A stretch of 64,000 nucleotides of DNA from Holothuria scabra (lineage: Eukaryota; Echinodermata; Holothuroidea; Aspidochirotida; Holothuriidae), in assembly GCA_037179385.1 (NCBI GenBank), contig CM074200.1, positions 34,227,884-34,291,883 of the forward strand, written 5' to 3'. This document shows, in pieces, positions 1 to 10,685 of the stretch. Both the position numbers and the translations under genes were made by a program. Position 1 is the stretch's first letter, and every line of letters begins with the position of its first letter. Under the pieces are notes generated by a model. The model ran no database searches. It was not told the DNA's origin and saw only the letters and a program-made list of their open reading frames with translations.

Positions 1-228
1 GTGATTTCTGTTTCGTAGTTCCCTTGTTCTAATTGTCTAAAGCAACCTGTCGGTTAGGTTTGGCGGCGGGGACGTTTCACGGGTGAGTGCGATGTAAGCA
101 CTCCTTTTCCGGCTTTGATCCAATTTATTCAGACTACAACGCGCATGCGCAGGTGATTTACCCCACAACACCCATCCGTGAATATGCTCATCAACGTCGG
201 TGATCGCACGTGCACTCGTATTCGCACT

Positions 229-425
229 ACGAATGGAATCTACTGTCGTGACGTCACGGTGCTTGGCGCTGAACATAAGGAATGGAATGGGAAACAAGCC
301 AGTGAGCTGCAACTGACATGGAAAAAGGCCGTAGTGGGCCTGACTTAAACCGATTGGTTAGAAACTTGGCCTTTAATTTCTACATAACTAACAAACAAAC
401 TAACTAACTTACTTACTATCTAACC
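229..425 (+). mobile_element. tRNA-derived SINE, 3' portion
   Basis: The body (GCTTGGCGCTGAACATAAGG, then a block around AACAAGCCAGTGAG, then TTAGAAACTTGGCC) aligns by eye with the fuller SINE copy at 47505-47760, and both end in CTAAC-rich tails. The tRNA-like head with A and B boxes is not recognisable here, so this is a 5'-truncated or diverged copy. No coding capacity. Confidence 0.6.
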
Positions 426-679
426 ACTAATTGTCTGTATATCTGTCTTCGAAGGGTGTGTCGAAACATCATTGATTATACCGATTACTCAGGGAATCAT
501 TACTTAGAGTGAGACCCATGATAGCCAGGGACACTTGGTGTGGATACTGGCTGGACATTGAGCAGTTGAGCATAACTTTGAGTGGAAAAATTGGTTTTTG
601 TGGAGAGACGTGCATGGATACGTTTAAATGCGAAATGCAGTTACCCAACTTTAAGTAGTGAAGTACTCCCTTACTCCAA

Positions 680-965
680 ATCCAGATATGGATTGGTATC
701 TGGATATATCTGGTTAAAAACAGCCTTTATATGGCCATATCAAGCCAGATATAACTTGATGAAATGCAATTCCAGATATGCAAATAAAGTTTTATATGGC
801 CATATCAGGCCAGATATAAATTGATGAAATGCCTTCCCAGATATGCAAATAAAAGTTTTTTATGGCCATATCAAGCTTGATATAAATTGATGAAATACCT
901 TCCCAGATATGCAAATAAAGTTTGATATGGCCATATCAAGCCAGATATAACTGATTAAAATACCA
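680..965. repeat. Minisatellite, ~65-bp unit, array 1
   Basis: About four imperfect units run head to tail. Each contains TATGGCCATATCAAGCCAGA, then TTGATGAAAT, then CCAGATATGCAAATAAAG. The unit is AT-rich and carries an ATGCAAAT octamer. The same unit occurs in reverse complement at 27980-28470. A short ORF over the array is a by-product of the repeat, not a gene. Confidence 0.85.
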
Positions 966-1424
966 TGACAGAATTACATATAAACTTTTCAATAGCCATA
1001 TTAATACTTTTTGGTTTAATTTGTGTACCTTTCCTACATAAAGACCTTCTCTGGAAGCTGAACAAGTATCAGCAAACCAAAATGAGAACATTCAAACCAT
1101 ATTCAGCCATATTGTACTAACATATGCAAATGACTTTCCAATGTGGGCGTGGTCAGGGATTTAGGGCCCTGATTTTCTTTCTATTTTGATTAAGGAAGTA
1201 ATATGTGAAAAATCATGAAACTTTCAACAAAATTTATGTTGTAATATTGCCCCATATGATAATTTAAACCAACAATGCAGGGTAAACATTTAAAAGTAGG
1301 AATTTCAAAGCAGTTTTTTTCTTCACTATTAAGTAATTTAACAACTTCAAATACTTAAGTCAATGTTTTACAATGAGCATTTAACTTTGTTATAGATGTT
1401 CGGATAGCCATTAACATTTTGCTG

Positions 1425-1661
1425 GCTCAGAAGGCTTCTGACGTTAAACTGCATCCAGGTTGTAGCTTCTGTTCTATTCAGCCAGTCTAGAGCAGGACCA
1501 TTCAGTGTTTGCCCTTTGGAGGGCGTACTTGTCCATTTGGGACGTTAAGCTCCTTAAGGGAGCAGAACTCCTCCGGGAGTAATCGTTTGGTTTCCCCCCT
1601 TGGCTCTTCGCCAGAGAGTCGTGGGGACTTTTAGAAAAAAAAAAGCTCAGAAGGCCTCTGA
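1425..1661 (+). mobile_element. Poly(A)-tailed retroelement insertion with 17-bp TSD
   Basis: The direct repeats GCTCAGAAGGCTTCTGA (1425-1441) and GCTCAGAAGGCCTCTGA (1645-1661) differ at one base. They flank a ~203-bp insert that ends in an A-run at 1635-1644. A long target-site duplication plus a 3' A tail is the signature of target-primed reverse transcription, so this is a SINE or a short 5'-truncated LINE on the + strand. The body is more GC-rich than its surroundings. I do not recognise the family and see no clear A/B boxes. Confidence 0.8.
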
Positions 1662-1699
1662 AACGCTTAACACAAAGGTAGTGCACTAATAAAATTTGG

Positions 1700-2070
1700 T
1701 CGTGTCATATATGGTCCAGATATGGGACATATATGCACCATACATGTCTCCTTAATATGGCTTCAATACAGTAAATCTTTATATAAACCAGATATGCCAA
1801 TGCTTTATATGGGATCAAAATGGTATAGCTATATATACCCCATATATGGTTTTGCATTATATGGTTCATATCTGTTCTACATATCTGTTCCAGATAAAGA
1901 CCTGATCCAGATAAAATTTTATCTGGCTCATATATGGATTAGATCTGGTTCTGGTACATCATCAGGGTTATATCTGCCCAATTTTTTATCTGGCCCAGAT
2001 ATAAATCCCATATCTGCAGCAGTTATAGGCCAGATATGAAATCCATATCTGGCCCATATCTGGATTTGGA
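1700..2070. repeat. Degenerate ATATCTGG/CCAGATAT-rich tract
   Basis: Dense CCAGATAT, ATATCTGG and CATATATGG words occur in both orientations. They resemble the words of the minisatellite unit at 680-965 but lack its regular period. The 105-codon ORF across it has repeat-driven composition and no protein signature. Confidence 0.6.
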
Positions 2071-2084
2071 GCAAGGGTTGTTTT

Positions 2085-2235
2085 AGGATTGGCTCTTAAG
2101 AGTTACGGGACATTATTTTTCTCCTCAAATGTCAAAATTACATCAGGAGGAACTGCTAATATTTTTCCTGAATATGTAAATCATGAAGTCCTAAAATCTT
2201 ATGAAAGATACTTTGAAGAGAAATGAGCATGCCTC
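2085..2235 (+). mobile_element. Partial copy of TTAA-flanked MITE (family A)
   Basis: The run GATTGGCTCTTAAGAGT, CATTATTTTTCTCCTCAAAT, then TTATGAAAGATACTTTGAAG matches the central part of the complete copies at 4581-4841 and 35094-35362. The terminal inverted repeats are not preserved. Confidence 0.5.
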
Positions 2236-4454
2236 ACCATAAGTATAGAACAAGTTTCAATGATATGGATAGACCACTGCGCCTGGATATAAATTACACT
2301 TCTTGGAATCCACACTACTGTATATACAATCACTTTACAGTTTTGTTTGTTGAAAAGTCGTCATTTTTTCAACATATCATGGACTCATCGTAATTACGCA
2401 AATGTGTTTTTGTCACTCTATAGATGACAGCAAACATTCATGATCGAAACAAACTATATCTTAGAAACGGAATGATTTTCCTACCGAGGCTAAACAATCT
2501 CTTCGCTAACGTATTTTAATACCGAGGCTTTACAATCTCTCCTCTATTTCAATGCCTAATACTAGGCCATTTTCAGATGAACTAGGCCCAATAATATTAT
2601 ACTTTGGTGGCGAGGTGTCCACATGTATGAAGAGTATAAATCTCGTCACCGAAATATTTTGAAGTAAATATTTAAGCTTGACTCACCCTTAGTTATAAAA
2701 TGTACATATATTGACTTTCTCCGCGTTCAGTAAACAATGCCACGCCAACCGAAAGTTTGGGCTTCTATTATCATTCTGTCATTGAGCTTTTTGTCGTGGT
2801 TCCTCGACAGTGGTTACTTTATGGTCGTTTGCCATTACTCTCTCACGGTTGCCCTATTTAATATTATTGATAACAACCCTTGCCAACACATAACTGAATC
2901 ACACGTAAACTAATATCAGAACAATTCATCTGTTGATTTGGTTTCCGACGAGTTTCTTCTAAATTGAAGGCTGACCAATATTTATATACATACAAAAATA
3001 TGGTCAATAAACCTTACAAATTTGGTACCATCTAACCAATAAAGGCAAATTATCTGTCTACACTTTGTTGGATTTTACTTCAGTCGATCGTTAACTTAGA
3101 CTGTTTCGTGACTGAAATAAAACGAGAGAGCCATCGCTAACTTTTTGAAAAATTAATGGGTTTATTGATTCAAATTAAAATTATAGGTCATGTGATGTTG
3201 ATCAATGCATATGACCATACATATTTAACTGTGCATGTACATACTCTACGTGAATTGGCAAAAGAAATGCCTTTTTAGCAAAATCAATTAGGCCTAAAGA
3301 AGGAATACGGAATGCCTGATCCACATGAACAGATAAGACTCGTTAATTAACTTCAGTCATGGGCTTTTATAACGCTGAATAAGATATAAGTTTACCATCT
3401 TCCGTTCTTACGGTAGCAGTCTCTGTTACTGAATTCAGCACGTCCCTCATCGGCGGATTGGTAGGGACTGGAAGAAGACTTCCCACAGGGCATTTCTTGT
3501 CCCTTCATGCCAACAATAACCGAGTTTCAGTGCTCAAGTTTCGTATACATGAATGAAATAGAAACTTCTGGATAACTTTATTGATGTTGACATTTTAAAG
3601 CCGTTGGAGCGAAGAATGCCCAAACAATGTAGGTATATTTGAGGTTAGTGTGTTGTTTGGGTACCACATTGCCACCAAACAACGTGTTTCTCTGGTTTCA
3701 GTGCCTGAGGTTGTCACCATCACCTACATAGTGTCTTATTATTCTAAAAGTCACCACAATATTTCACTGGTCAAAACGGGCGCAATACACGAAAGTCTAA
3801 CAAAAGGGAGACAATTATCCTCTATGGAAAACCTCACACTGCTCTAGGGCCGAGGACCGTCAAAAATAGTTAGTGGTGATCTATTTCAAGAAAGAGATGA
3901 TGTGTTGTCTTTGTGAAAGTAGCAAGTGATATCGCCTTAGCAACATTCCTTTGTTAGATTTTCCCACCTTTCAAAAAACTTTGAAGTACCAACCATGCAT
4001 ATCTGTTATCTTACTTCTGGGAATAGGAAACTTGTTGATTTTTAAATTCCAAAATCGGCTTTTTAGTGATTTATTCTAGAACGGAAGACTTACTCACAGG
4101 ACAAAAGCGAAGACTGATTTGAAGACTTGTGTACTGTACACCTCGGATCTCAAAAGGTTCACAAAAACAGAAACGCTTCAGAGAAAGGACCATATTTATT
4201 CAAGTAGGATTGCACAGATCTTTCAAAACCAAAACAGGAGTAAACTAATGTTCTTACACCCATAACAATTGTAAAGAAATAACTCTAAACAAATTTGATC
4301 TGTCTCATGAATTGATGACGATCGTACTCCAACTATTTACAAAGCTCTACATGATTGTTGAAGATTTGCATAATCCTTAGAAGGAGGAAGATCTATAGAT
4401 ATCAAGTGATCAATTAGTTACCCGACCCCATCCAAAGATACCATGACCACAACA
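2236..4454. other. No gene or recognised element
   Basis: Unique-looking AT-rich sequence. Short ORFs only (longest 65 codons at 3650-3847), with no protein signature or splice context. A short duplication, ACCGAGGCT...ACAATCTCT, occurs at about 2484 and 2521. Confidence 0.5.
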
Positions 4455-4567
4455 CCCTGTAAATTGAAATCCATATATCTTTAATCCTTAAATCTTAAAT
4501 TTAATTTATTTTATTCAGTTACCCTTGTGGGGTTTAATAAAGTTGATCTTATCTTTATCTTTATCCC
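4455..4567 (+). mobile_element. Possible LINE 3' tail
   Basis: The sequence ACCCTTGTGGGGTTTAATAA followed by a short TTATCTTTATC microsatellite resembles 3' ends of CR1/L2-like LINEs, which terminate in short tandem words instead of poly(A). No coding remnant is visible upstream, so the call is tentative. Confidence 0.3.
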
Positions 4568-4580
4568 TATTTACTCAAAT

Positions 4581-4841
4581 TTAAAGGGCAGGAGCAGTCA
4601 TCCCGAATTGAAGTAGTATAGTAGACTGTCCAGTTTCATGATTGGCTGTTGGGAGTCATGTGACAACATTTTTTCTCTTCAAATTTGAAATTTACTGGAA
4701 ATAACTGCTTGGTTTACCTTGAATATGCAATAGTTTAATCATAAAATGTAATGGATGATACTTTCAAGAGAAATAAGACGAAAATTGTGCTGTTTAGCTG
4801 TTTCTTCAAAATATGTTTGAGGGACTGCCTTTTACCTTTAA
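4581..4841 (+). mobile_element. TTAA-flanked MITE, family A
   Basis: The element runs from TTAA|AGGGCAGGAGCAGTC to an imperfect inverse ending (GACTGCC...ACCT|TTAA), 261 bp in all. It aligns along its length with 35094-35362. TTAA flanks fit piggyBac-type integration, though the termini are too degraded to be certain. Non-coding. Confidence 0.7.
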
Positions 4842-6393
4842 CAGTCCACATGGCTCTTTCATACACTTTCATGCAATACAGTAAGGCATAAGTGAATTCC
4901 TAATTATGAACTCAAACAGTTAAGTCGATCTTTCTTCAATTTGGAAGCCGATTTATACTATCTGTTTGTCATTTTATCCATCAGATTATGCATAGGTAAC
5001 ACAATCATTAAGAAGTTAGGCGCCGGCATTATCGAGGAAAGGATTTTTTAACAATTTGAGGGAGCAAGTGCCAATGGAGGGGACTGCCTTGACACTGCCT
5101 GTAAGCATCTTTTTCCAACATGATCAAGTGATTTTGACCCAAACTATCAGGTAATGACCACTTACTGAAGAACCCCCTCTAAAATATAGACTGCAAAGCC
5201 CACCGCTTTTCATGAAATAAAGTGATATCAGTGTATGTTCTGTTGGATGTGCTGGCAGCGAGGTTTATTCAGTTTGTCAAGATAGTTGTAAATGAAAAAT
5301 CACACTATATTTCTCCTCTAATTCGTCATGCACTCTGAAAAGATTACTTTAAGGTCACTACCTATGTAGGGAAATTACCTGGGTTGAAATTTGATTTACT
5401 TCGCCCAACCTCTATGTAGTTTGTATGTATGTTCCGTCAAAACGCTGAATATACAATTTAGTAGAGTAAAGACCTCATTTAAACCCGTGAACCACTTATT
5501 ATTGGTGTTTTGTTTTGTTTAATTTAGTATCCAGTATTTTGGAGTGTTCTTTATTTACTCTAGACGGCTCCCCATGAAGATATCAAATATGTATTTTGTT
5601 TGCACTGCAGGAGTTCTATCGAAAAGGATGTGGCTTTTATTCCAGTTGTATGAAGCAAGTCACTCTCAATCGTCGTTGCAACTAGCCATGAATATATAAA
5701 CTGTAAAATACTGTCTTAGATTCAAGAAAGTAATAATTAATTCGAAACTTGGGTAAATGTTACAAGGATGAAATTAGACAACCTATCGTGAGGAGCTGTT
5801 AACAGTCTAAGACTTGTAAATTGTCCTGTTTGAATTACGTGCCGTCTTTACGGAAAAGACTTTTAAGCACTGCAGTTAGTCTCGTCAGCTTATGAAAACC
5901 TCACCAATAGCCACAAAAGAAGAATGAAAGGGTTTTATATTGTATGTTTGCATTCGCGAAGACATTTTCAACAAAGTCGTTTCAATGAGTCCTTCAAAGA
6001 AACCTTCCATTGAACAGGATTAGAGGAACCCTGCTCTATGGTAACGGTGCACCATTAATTTCCTGGTTCCGTTTAAGTTCTTCATTTTTAAACCGTTGAC
6101 CGAAATTGACGTAGTTTCACATGAAACGCTAGGTGTGACCTGTGGAATTAAATTTTAAATGTAAAATAATCGGTCATGATAGCTATATGAGACTCCATTA
6201 TCATAAAATGGATGGAGCTTCTTTAGAGCTTGGTCTGATTTGTTGGGATTTTTAAGGCTGTGGTGTAGTGAGAGGGGGCGGGGGGGGAATGCCCCCCAAA
6301 TTGGGTCATGACCACATTTTGCCCCCCTCCCCCCTAAAAAAGAAAAGTCCATAAAGATAAAATCCTTTTCTCACAATCCAAAAATTTCCTTCT
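4842..6393. other. No gene recognised
   Basis: AT-rich sequence without a supported ORF. A G-rich then C-rich stretch near 6256-6335 (GGGGGAATGCCCCCC and related runs) forms a local inverted repeat. It resembles G/C tracts found inside several dispersed repeats of this window. Confidence 0.45.
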
Positions 6394-6967
6394 TAAAGGC
6401 ATATTCTGGAGACAAAATTCGTTAACTTCAAAATAGGCAGAAAATTTTTCTCTTTCAGAAGGTGAAATCTGCATTTCAATAGCTTATAGCATTCGGAAGA
6501 TACAAATTTTTAAAGTATTGCAAATTTTTCTTGGGATTTGATGCATCATAGGAAATCTGTGATGTCATTGTGGCACATTAGTTTGACATTCCATTCAATT
6601 TATTTATAATTATCATACCGCTGCAGGCAATATTAAGCAACGTTGTTGGTTGTGCCCTACGTATGGTGAAGGGTAATGCTAGATCTACAGGAAAAGTATT
6701 TAAACATTCCAACATTATCAAATTTCAAGGACAAACATGGTGTTCAGTTATAAAGAAAAGCAAAAGAATTTGAAGCAATGTGCCCACATTACATAACTTT
6801 TTGTGGCTTTATTGAAAAGCAGAGGTATTTTTTAACAGAAATAACCAATCTTTGGAGTGAGATATCTTGAGTTAGTAAATTGGTAATGTGATTGGATTTG
6901 AAGGACATGGTGCGGAATATTTTCGTTTTTCTTACAAGCCAGAGGCCAAAAGCCACCATGCCTTTAA
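6394..6967 (+). mobile_element. TTAA-flanked non-autonomous element, family B, copy 1
   Basis: The termini TTAAAGGCAT and ATGCCTTTAA are perfect 10-bp inverted repeats enclosing 574 bp. Shared blocks (ATCTGTGATGTCATTGTGGC; CTGCAGGCAATATTAA; AACATTCCAACATTATCAAA) identify further copies at 19736-20338 and 62150-62785. No transposase is encoded, so it is a MITE-like element that would need a transposase supplied in trans. Confidence 0.75.
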
Positions 6968-9216
6968 TAGTTTTCTTGAGTAAAGACGCCCACGGTCTAT
7001 CTCCAGTTGTGGTTGGTTGGTCTGTTCGTTAGATGAGGTTGAACGACACCAACATGAATGTGTTTTGTAGTTTCAACTAGATAAAAAGGCCAAAGTTAAA
7101 ATACGGTTTCAAACACGGTCCAATTTCAAGTTTGGTTTCAAATACAGTTCAAACACGACCGTGACGATGCAAGTCTTCCCTTTAGTGCCCTCTTAAGACA
7201 GACGGATAACCGTGGGCATATTCTACAACTCTCGGCCCACAAGGGAGTTATTCAGTTGTGGGGCAACTTCATTGCTTAGGCGGGGCATTATGCACAATGG
7301 CAGAAGTTGCATTTATAAAAGCCTTTGAATTGAATGGAACCATGGATCTCGCGGGTGAGAGTCAATGCTCTACATCGCGGATACTAAAAGAAAAGCAATT
7401 TTAAAAGCAGGATAACCCCTCCCTAGGGCAGCAAATCCTATGCATTGATATTCCCCATCACAGGAAAAAGGAAGATTAATCTGGATTAGATTAGAAGATT
7501 AGCACATTGGCATTTTTTCTCTAGTGATTAAGTCGCTATTTTAAAGGACAAGATTGACTGTCGAGAGTCATGCGCCATAGGTTTCTCCACAAATGTGAAA
7601 TTTAGTAGAAGCTAGTGCCTGGTCTACCTTGATCATGCAATATTGAAGTCCTAAAAATAATGAAAAAGAGCAAAAAGAAGAAAATTTTAAGATTTAGTAG
7701 TTGATTCAAAACAAGTGTTGACCTTTAAAATTTGCATTTTATTAGGTTTGGCCTACATTTATTTGAAAACAAAATAATCTGGGTGGAAAGTGGGTTGCTA
7801 AACTAACTAATCAATGCTGACGTGTTCCAACGTCAGTCTCCAACACTTCCTAACTCGCGTCATTAATCTGACCATTATGTGACATTCATATGATATCAAC
7901 TAACAACCAATATTGAATATTCCCTCATCGTTTTAGTATTCCCTTATCTTGACCAAAATTATAACTTTATTGTAAAATATAAGCTATTTTTTATACCTAT
8001 GGTCGAAATGAAAAAAAAAAAACAGCAAACAAGAGGATTAAGTTTTAAAAAATACACTGCGCTGACATTCCGTCAATATGATACCCTCAACCATTATACT
8101 TAACCAGTCAGTTTGGAAGTAATGTTTTGGAATAGTTTGCTTTTTGACAAAGAGGTATTTGATAAAAAGTTATGAAAATCCCCTGGAGGACAATCTATTC
8201 ACAGTGTTTTAAATGTCAAACATATTTCACCCTTCCCCTTCCCATCCCAGAAAAAATAATAACCAAGCATTTTTATTTCCTATATTCTATCACTTCCTAC
8301 ATTTAAATTGTGTCAGATAAAATGAAAGAACCTAATTAAATTTAACTTTTCCGTTCAACATAAAAATACCTTCATATTAGGTAAGTTCTCCAGTCTGCCA
8401 ATCGATGTTGATTCCGACCACAACCAAACTCCAAGCGAGATTATCAAGTGAGAAGATGTCAAAGAAACGACTGGCATTTATTGGAAGGATTGAATGTTTG
8501 CGGAATTATATTCAGTCACCCTACCACTTAATGAAATGACGTAGGGCTATTATAAGTTTTAAAAGGAAATCATTGGTTAATCAGGCACACATCTGGCACC
8601 GCCCCCAATCTATTGAAGACGGTTTTCACAAATTGAAATGTTTTCAAGTCCTGTAGAGCGCGAAACAAAACTTCAAGGTTTGTCCATCTTGAAAACCTTG
8701 GATTATTTCATGACAGGTAATTATTATTGATAATTCTTACTCAATTATTTTATCCATAAAAGTTTGGAAAGGTGTCAAACTTTTTTATTGATCAAATTAA
8801 ATTAGGGAAAGGGCTTAATTGCTACATGTTGGCACTTAAATGGATGTTACAAGGAAATTGCTAGGGATCAAAACTAAACTTATACAGTACTGTAGGTATC
8901 TATAGCCTCACCATAGTTTTGCAGGAGGCGGAGAGAAAATTTTGGCCTTTCGGGTCACTGAAAGTGGTACTTTCCAGAAGTTGTGAGTTGCATCTAATGA
9001 TTTGCCATCTCGAAATTTCATGTTTTTAAAATTTTCTAGCAATATCATAACTTGAAATATGTTGAATGACTTATAATTCCAATTCAACTTTTATTCAACG
9101 TTTTGAAATTCCAAAGTGGCGCAAGTGCCCCTTCACCTCCCGATGCCCATGTAGTTAAGTCGACGGATGCATTAGATAGGAAACTGGTGATAATTTAAAA
9201 AAAAAAAAACCTTTAG
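6968..9216. other. No gene recognised, apart from the MITE at 7541-7728
   Basis: AT-rich, non-coding by eye. No ORF of note on either strand and no splice-bounded conserved peptide found. Confidence 0.45.
7541..7728 (+). mobile_element. TTAA-flanked MITE, family A, internally deleted
   Basis: It begins TTAAAGGACAAGATTGACTG and ends GTTGACCTTTAA. The middle (TCCACAAATGTGAAATTTAG, CTTGATCATGCAATATTGAA) matches family A. At 188 bp it is shorter than the ~265-bp complete copies because internal sequence is missing. Confidence 0.6.
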
Positions 9217-9353
9217 GTCAGGAAGTTCAGTTTCTTCCATAGAGTCGTCAATGAGTGGAATAGTCTGCCAGAGTGGATAGCGGTAGACTCCCTTCTGTAC
9301 AATGCTTCAAGGTAAATATTGACAAGTTCTTCCATGACTGTGGTAGATTATAA
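9217..9353 (+). pseudogene. LINE ORF2 C-terminal remnant (frameshifted)
   Basis: One frame reads RKFSFFHRVVNEWNSLP and continues to about 9300. It then shifts to a frame reading CFKVNIDKFFHDCGRL before a stop at 9351-9353. The pattern F(F)xRVVNxWNxLP...FKxxIDKFF is the typical extreme C-terminus of non-LTR retrotransposon ORF2 proteins (CR1/jockey-like clades). The frameshift between the two halves shows it is dead. The poly(A) run just upstream (9199-9209) may belong to another insertion. Confidence 0.75.
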
Positions 9354-9792
9354 TTAAACTATTGTCAGTAAGTCGTTGGCTTAGTTGCTTGTTTTTTGGT
9401 TTGAACTGCAGAGCATCTTATGGGACCTTAGCCCTCTCCTTTGCCCTTTAATGTTATGTTTTGCGATACTGCCACACAGACTACTTCTGCTTTGGGGCCT
9501 AACAATAATGTTTGTTTGCCAAGTATTTTTTACTAGACCCAATATTTTCCAAGGGAACACTAAGGCCCAGCACTTAGTGCGGGTTCTTACGTGTTTTCCG
9601 TTGGAAGCATGGTCTTTATTATGTAGAACCTACAATTTCAGGGAGCTACAAAAGGTCATTTTACAATAGGATATTATCCTTTCCAGTATCTGATTACGCG
9701 GAGCATTCTAACAACTAAGGTTTCCGTTTGGGGACTTGTATTACCCCATGCGCTTATATTTGGCCTCACTCGCAGTATTTAATTCGAAAGAG

Positions 9793-10107
9793 CAGTGGCG
9801 GTCCCAGAATTTCAAATTGGGGGAGTGGCAAACTGAGGGCAAAGAATAATGTTGGGATAAAAAATTTTCGTGAGCAGCGCGAAACCGAGTCCAGAACACC
9901 CCTTCCAACTTAGTGGGGTCCTGGTGAGAAGGCTCCGGAAACTTGGGGTTTTAGCGTATCTCTCCAGTCTCTGGAGAGGTATATTATTTATTTTTTTTTT
10001 TTTGTTAAACACAACTTCTGACCTAAGTTTGGGACAACATGGGGGAAAGACCAATTTTTGGGGCGGGTTGAAATGCCTCATCTTACCTCGCCACAGCGCC
10101 ACCACTA
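9793..10107. mobile_element. hAT-like MITE with CAGTGGCG terminus
   Basis: It starts CAGTGGCGGTCCCAG and ends near CAGCGCCACCACTA. Flanks CGAAAGAG (9785-9792) and CAAAAAAG (10108-10115) agree at 6 of 8 bases, as for an aged 8-bp duplication. CAGTGGCG starts are common in hAT elements. The 3' inverted repeat is poor. Short ORFs here on both strands are shadows. Confidence 0.45.
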
Positions 10108-10451
10108 CAAAAAAGGAATTACCTACTAAGATGCTTAATGCTTAGACTTTGTCAGCGCAAGGTTTTGATTATTACAAACATATTTCGCAACGCATAGTTG
10201 TAAAAAACTTTACCACATCTCGAAGAGGGGCATTTTCTACGACACATATTCACCCATAAAACATTTTGTGTTCACATTAACGAGGCATACGCCAGTAAAG
10301 CAATACGCAATGGGTGATCATGATCATCATTACTCATTGAGGTCGTTCCGTTATAAGCTCATTTTTGGCAGAGACATTCACAGTAAGTTTGAGGTATATT
10401 AAATCTAGGTGTAGATTCTTTGCAGAATACTTTAAAAATCTCACAATTCTG

Positions 10452-10598
10452 TCATTCTGTTCCTTGGCCTCCTTTTTGAAGAAAAAACACAATATATGCT
10501 AATCCAGACATTATGTAGTGCACTTTACTTAAAATACTGGAAATATGATCAGAGAAAGTCAGTTTTTCATCAATACATACTCCTAAATGTTTGGTTTC
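10452..10598 (-). pseudogene. LINE reverse-transcriptase fragment
   Basis: The minus-strand translation contains TKHLGVCIDEKLTFSDHISS followed by ILSKVHYIMSGLAYI. The block K-(Y/H)-LGVxIDxxLxFxxHIxxIxxK is a well-known segment after the catalytic YxDD region of CR1/L2/jockey-type reverse transcriptases. Only ~50 residues are recognisable. The rest of the ORF upstream (10599-10685) does not look like RT. It is an isolated relic, and no opposite end is identifiable nearby. Confidence 0.75.
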
Positions 10599-10685
10599 AG
10601 CAGACAGAAGACAAAAGTAAACAAAGTAAACAGTAGACAAAAGTAAACCTTCATGCTTGACATTCTTATTAGTAAAAGTCCCCAT

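Noticed and set aside
680..2070. Repeat arrays considered as a CRISPR array
   Set aside because: Units are directly tandem with no unique spacers, in a eukaryotic context.
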